From an uncultured Emticicia sp. (GTDB taxonomy: Bacteria; Bacteroidota; Bacteroidia; Cytophagales; Spirosomataceae), in NCBI RefSeq assembly GCF_937903345.1, contig NZ_CALCZQ010000008.1, positions 62,001-126,000 of the forward strand: 64,000 nt of DNA, in the 5' to 3' direction. Position 1 is the first letter of the stretch; the number at the start of each line of letters is the position of its first letter. The translations under genes and the position numbers were made by a program. The notes beneath the pieces are model-generated. The model ran no database searches. It was given only the letters and a program-made list of their open reading frames with translations, and was not told the origin of the DNA. This document shows positions 62,273-64,000 of the stretch, one piece after another.

Positions 62273-63523
62273 TTAACTTTGTGTGGCAAGAGGTTTTTTA
62301 TTATCTCTACTTTTCTTATTAAAAAACTTCTTTTTCCCTACTGATTTTCGATATGGTTTAACTGCTTGGCCTGATTTATATTCAGGAGCAATTCCCAAAC
62401 CTAAACTTTCAGTAATATTTTGTTTTTCAACTACTCTCTCCAATAGCTTTTCAATATTTGCAATGCGATATTGGTCTTTTTCATTGATAAAAGTAAATGC
62501 AGTTCCAGTTGTCTCGGCACGAGCAGTTCGTCCAATTCGGTGAATATAATCTTCAGCATCTCTTGGTACGTCAATGTTAATTACCAAATTAAGGTTACTA
62601 ATGTCAATGCCCCTAGAAAGTACATCCGTAGCCACCAAAATCTTGAATTGCTTATTTTTAAATCCTCTCAATGATTCTTCACGGTCTTCTTGCGTGTTAT
62701 CTGATGAAATTCCTCTAGCCTCAAACTTATTTCGATTTAACATCCGAACAACTTTTTCAATCATTGATTTTTGTGATGTGAATATAATTACCGATTCGGC
62801 TACTGTACTTTTCATCAAATGAATCAATAATGGAAGTTTTTGTTCATCAGAGGCTAAATAAAATTGTTGGTCAATACCTACTGCTGGTTTTGATACAGCC
62901 AATCTGATTTCTTCTGGATTTTTAAGGATTTTATCAGCAAAATCTCTGATTTTCTTTGGCATTGTGGCCGAAAACATTAGATTTTGGCGATTTTGGGGCA
63001 AGTGTTTTAATACAAAAAGAATATCCTCCGAAAAACCCATATCCATCATTTTATCGGCCTCATCTAAAATTAGACATTTTAAATTATCAAATTTCACCTC
63101 GCCCGAATTCATGTGTGCCATTAAGCGGCCTGGGGTAGCAATGATAATATCAGCACCTTTTACTAAAGCTTTGCGTTGTTGGTCCCAATCTTCTCCTTTT
63201 CCTCCACCATAAATGGCAAGGCTCGTCGCTTGTATAAAATAACTAAAACCCTCTATTTGCTCATCAATTTGCTTGGCGAGTTCACGAGTGGGAACTAATA
63301 TAAGTGCTGAAGTATGGTTACTCGGCTCACGACTAATTTTATCTAAAATTGGAATTAAATAAGCTGCTGTTTTACCAGTGCCAGTTTGAGCCGAAGCTAT
63401 CAAATCTTTGCCAGCCAGAATAATTGGAATTGCCTTTTCTTGAATTGGAGTGACTTGTAAATAATTCATGGCGTCCACTCCCGTCAGTACGTCATCATGA
63501 AGGTTAAGTTCGTTAAATTGCAA
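62273..63523 (-). CDS. DEAD/DEAH-box ATP-dependent RNA helicase
   Basis: A 416-residue superfamily 2 RNA helicase. Visible motifs in order are the Q motif (TPIQEKAIP, 25-33), motif I AQTGTGKT (45-52), PTRELAKQ (Ia), TPGRL (Ib), the DEAD box in LILDEADKMMD, SAT (III), and in the second domain ILVATDVLSRGIDI (V) and HRIGRTAR (VI). A basic tail (GKKKFFNKKSRDNKK) ends the protein and may bind RNA. It likely assists RNA unwinding in ribosome assembly or mRNA turnover. It is monocistronic. Confidence 0.95.
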   Translation of the reverse strand: MQFNELNLHDDVLTGVDAMNYLQVTPIQEKAIPIILAGKDLIASAQTGTGKTAAYLIPILDKISREPSNHTSALILVPTRELAKQIDEQIEGFSYFIQATSLAIYGGGKGEDWDQQRKALVKGADIIIATPGRLMAHMNSGEVKFDNLKCLILDEADKMMDMGFSEDILFVLKHLPQNRQNLMFSATMPKKIRDFADKILKNPEEIRLAVSKPAVGIDQQFYLASDEQKLPLLIHLMKSTVAESVIIFTSQKSMIEKVVRMLNRNKFEARGISSDNTQEDREESLRGFKNKQFKILVATDVLSRGIDISNLNLVINIDVPRDAEDYIHRIGRTARAETTGTAFTFINEKDQYRIANIEKLLERVVEKQNITESLGLGIAPEYKSGQAVKPYRKSVGKKKFFNKKSRDNKKPLATQS

Positions 63524-63640
63524 TTTTTTAATAATTAAATAGGACTTATGAATGCTTAAATACTTACAAATATAGCATTAAGTAGCTTATTAGCAATAAA
63601 TAAGCGGTGATTGTTTCGTTTCTCAAAATTTTTGTTTTTT

Positions 63641-64000
63641 TTACTCTAAACTCTTCAAGGTATATCCTTTTTGCTGTAAAAGTTGCAATACACCATTTTC
63701 TCCTCCCAAATGCCCCGCTCCAACCGCAAAAAATGTTGATTTTTGCTTTATGTTCTGTTCGATAACAGGAATCCAGTTTTGATTTCTTTTATCCAACAAT
63801 TGATCTTGCATGCCTTTCATTCCTACCATTTGCTCTGAAATAATTTTCGTTAAAGCCTCAATCTCTTGTTTTTTATACAAATCTATCATTTGATCATAAA
63901 TTACATTGCCGTTTTCTTTGACTGCATCCATCAACCATTCAACTTGTTGCTCAGTCGTGGCTCTATCTATGACCGCTACTTGATCTTCAATCGTTTCAAG
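63641..64000 (-). CDS. TraB/GumN-family protein (5'-truncated by the window)
   Basis: The minus-strand frame is open to the window edge, giving the C-terminal 119 residues of a larger protein; the start lies beyond 64000. LETIEDQ near the edge and the C-terminal FFAVGAGHLGGENGVLQLLQ followed by KGYTLKSLE are typical of the TraB/GumN (ChaN-like EreA) family, whose GxHLGG segment is a conserved putative metal-site motif. Function in bacteria is uncertain. Confidence 0.85.
   Translation of the reverse strand, partial: LETIEDQVAVIDRATTEQQVEWLMDAVKENGNVIYDQMIDLYKKQEIEALTKIISEQMVGMKGMQDQLLDKRNQNWIPVIEQNIKQKSTFFAVGAGHLGGENGVLQLLQQKGYTLKSLE

Overview
The window reads as a chromosomal segment of a low-GC Bacteroidota, most likely a member of the Cytophagales (Spirosomataceae-like, e.g. 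Emticicia or Arcicella relatives; the genus is inference). Evidence: a SusC/SusD pair, type IX secretion (T9SS) C-terminal sorting domains, a Gly-Cys-X C-terminal 'coathanger' domain, a TamL-type lipoprotein-barrel protein, the bacillithiol enzyme BshB1, TAnnTTTG promoter elements, and the gene order miaB - sigma-54 activator - lptE - secG. No plasmid, phage, IS or CRISPR feature was found.

Layout. 0-3.3 kb: redox and wall genes (trxB, M23/LysM peptidase, bshB1). 3.4-6.9 kb: a GDP-mannose 3,5-epimerase-like enzyme facing two glycosyltransferases, plus a tRNA with anticodon GAC. 7.1-10.8 kb (minus strand): a tight run pxpC-pxpA-membrane hydroxylase-UMF1 transporter. 10.8-25.0 kb (all plus strand): a polysaccharide utilisation locus (PUL) with a long untranslated leader, SusC, SusD, three heparinase II/III-fold lyases, a five-bladed propeller glycosidase-like protein, a TIM-barrel sugar isomerase/epimerase and a DUF1080 protein. 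25.0-31.9 kb (minus strand): pxpB overlapping an M28 peptidase, a DUF255 thioredoxin-fold protein, an intergenic palindromic repeat, a T9SS cargo protein and a NUDIX protein. 32-40.3 kb: a CNNM/CorC protein, pyrE, a 1474-residue secreted adhesin-like protein and a sugar MFS permease. 40.6-52.7 kb (minus strand): an acyl desaturase, FAD amine oxidase, T9SS N-formylglutamate-amidohydrolase-like protein, PhyH dioxygenase, FGGY kinase, TonB-type barrel with a glycine-rich loop, serine hydrolase and TrmH methyltransferase. 52.8-64 kb: TamL, a PsbP/DUF1795-like lipoprotein, GntP permease, the miaB-regulator-lptE-TPR-secG cluster, a DEAD-box helicase and a truncated TraB/GumN gene.

How they fit together. 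The PUL genes would bind a polysaccharide at the surface (SusCD), cut it by beta-elimination (heparinase-fold lyases) and trim and isomerise the products. The PUL lies exactly between pxpB and pxpC, genes normally adjacent in the ATP-dependent 5-oxoprolinase operon. On the minus strand the order M28 peptidase-pxpB-[PUL]-pxpC-pxpA looks like one ancestral operon split by about 14 kb of oppositely oriented DNA. This is the most notable organisational feature. Other points worth a look are a tRNA with C33 instead of U33, a plant-type GDP-mannose epimerase with its catalytic residues, a compound direct/inverted repeat near 29.4 kb, and several exported proteins of unknown role.
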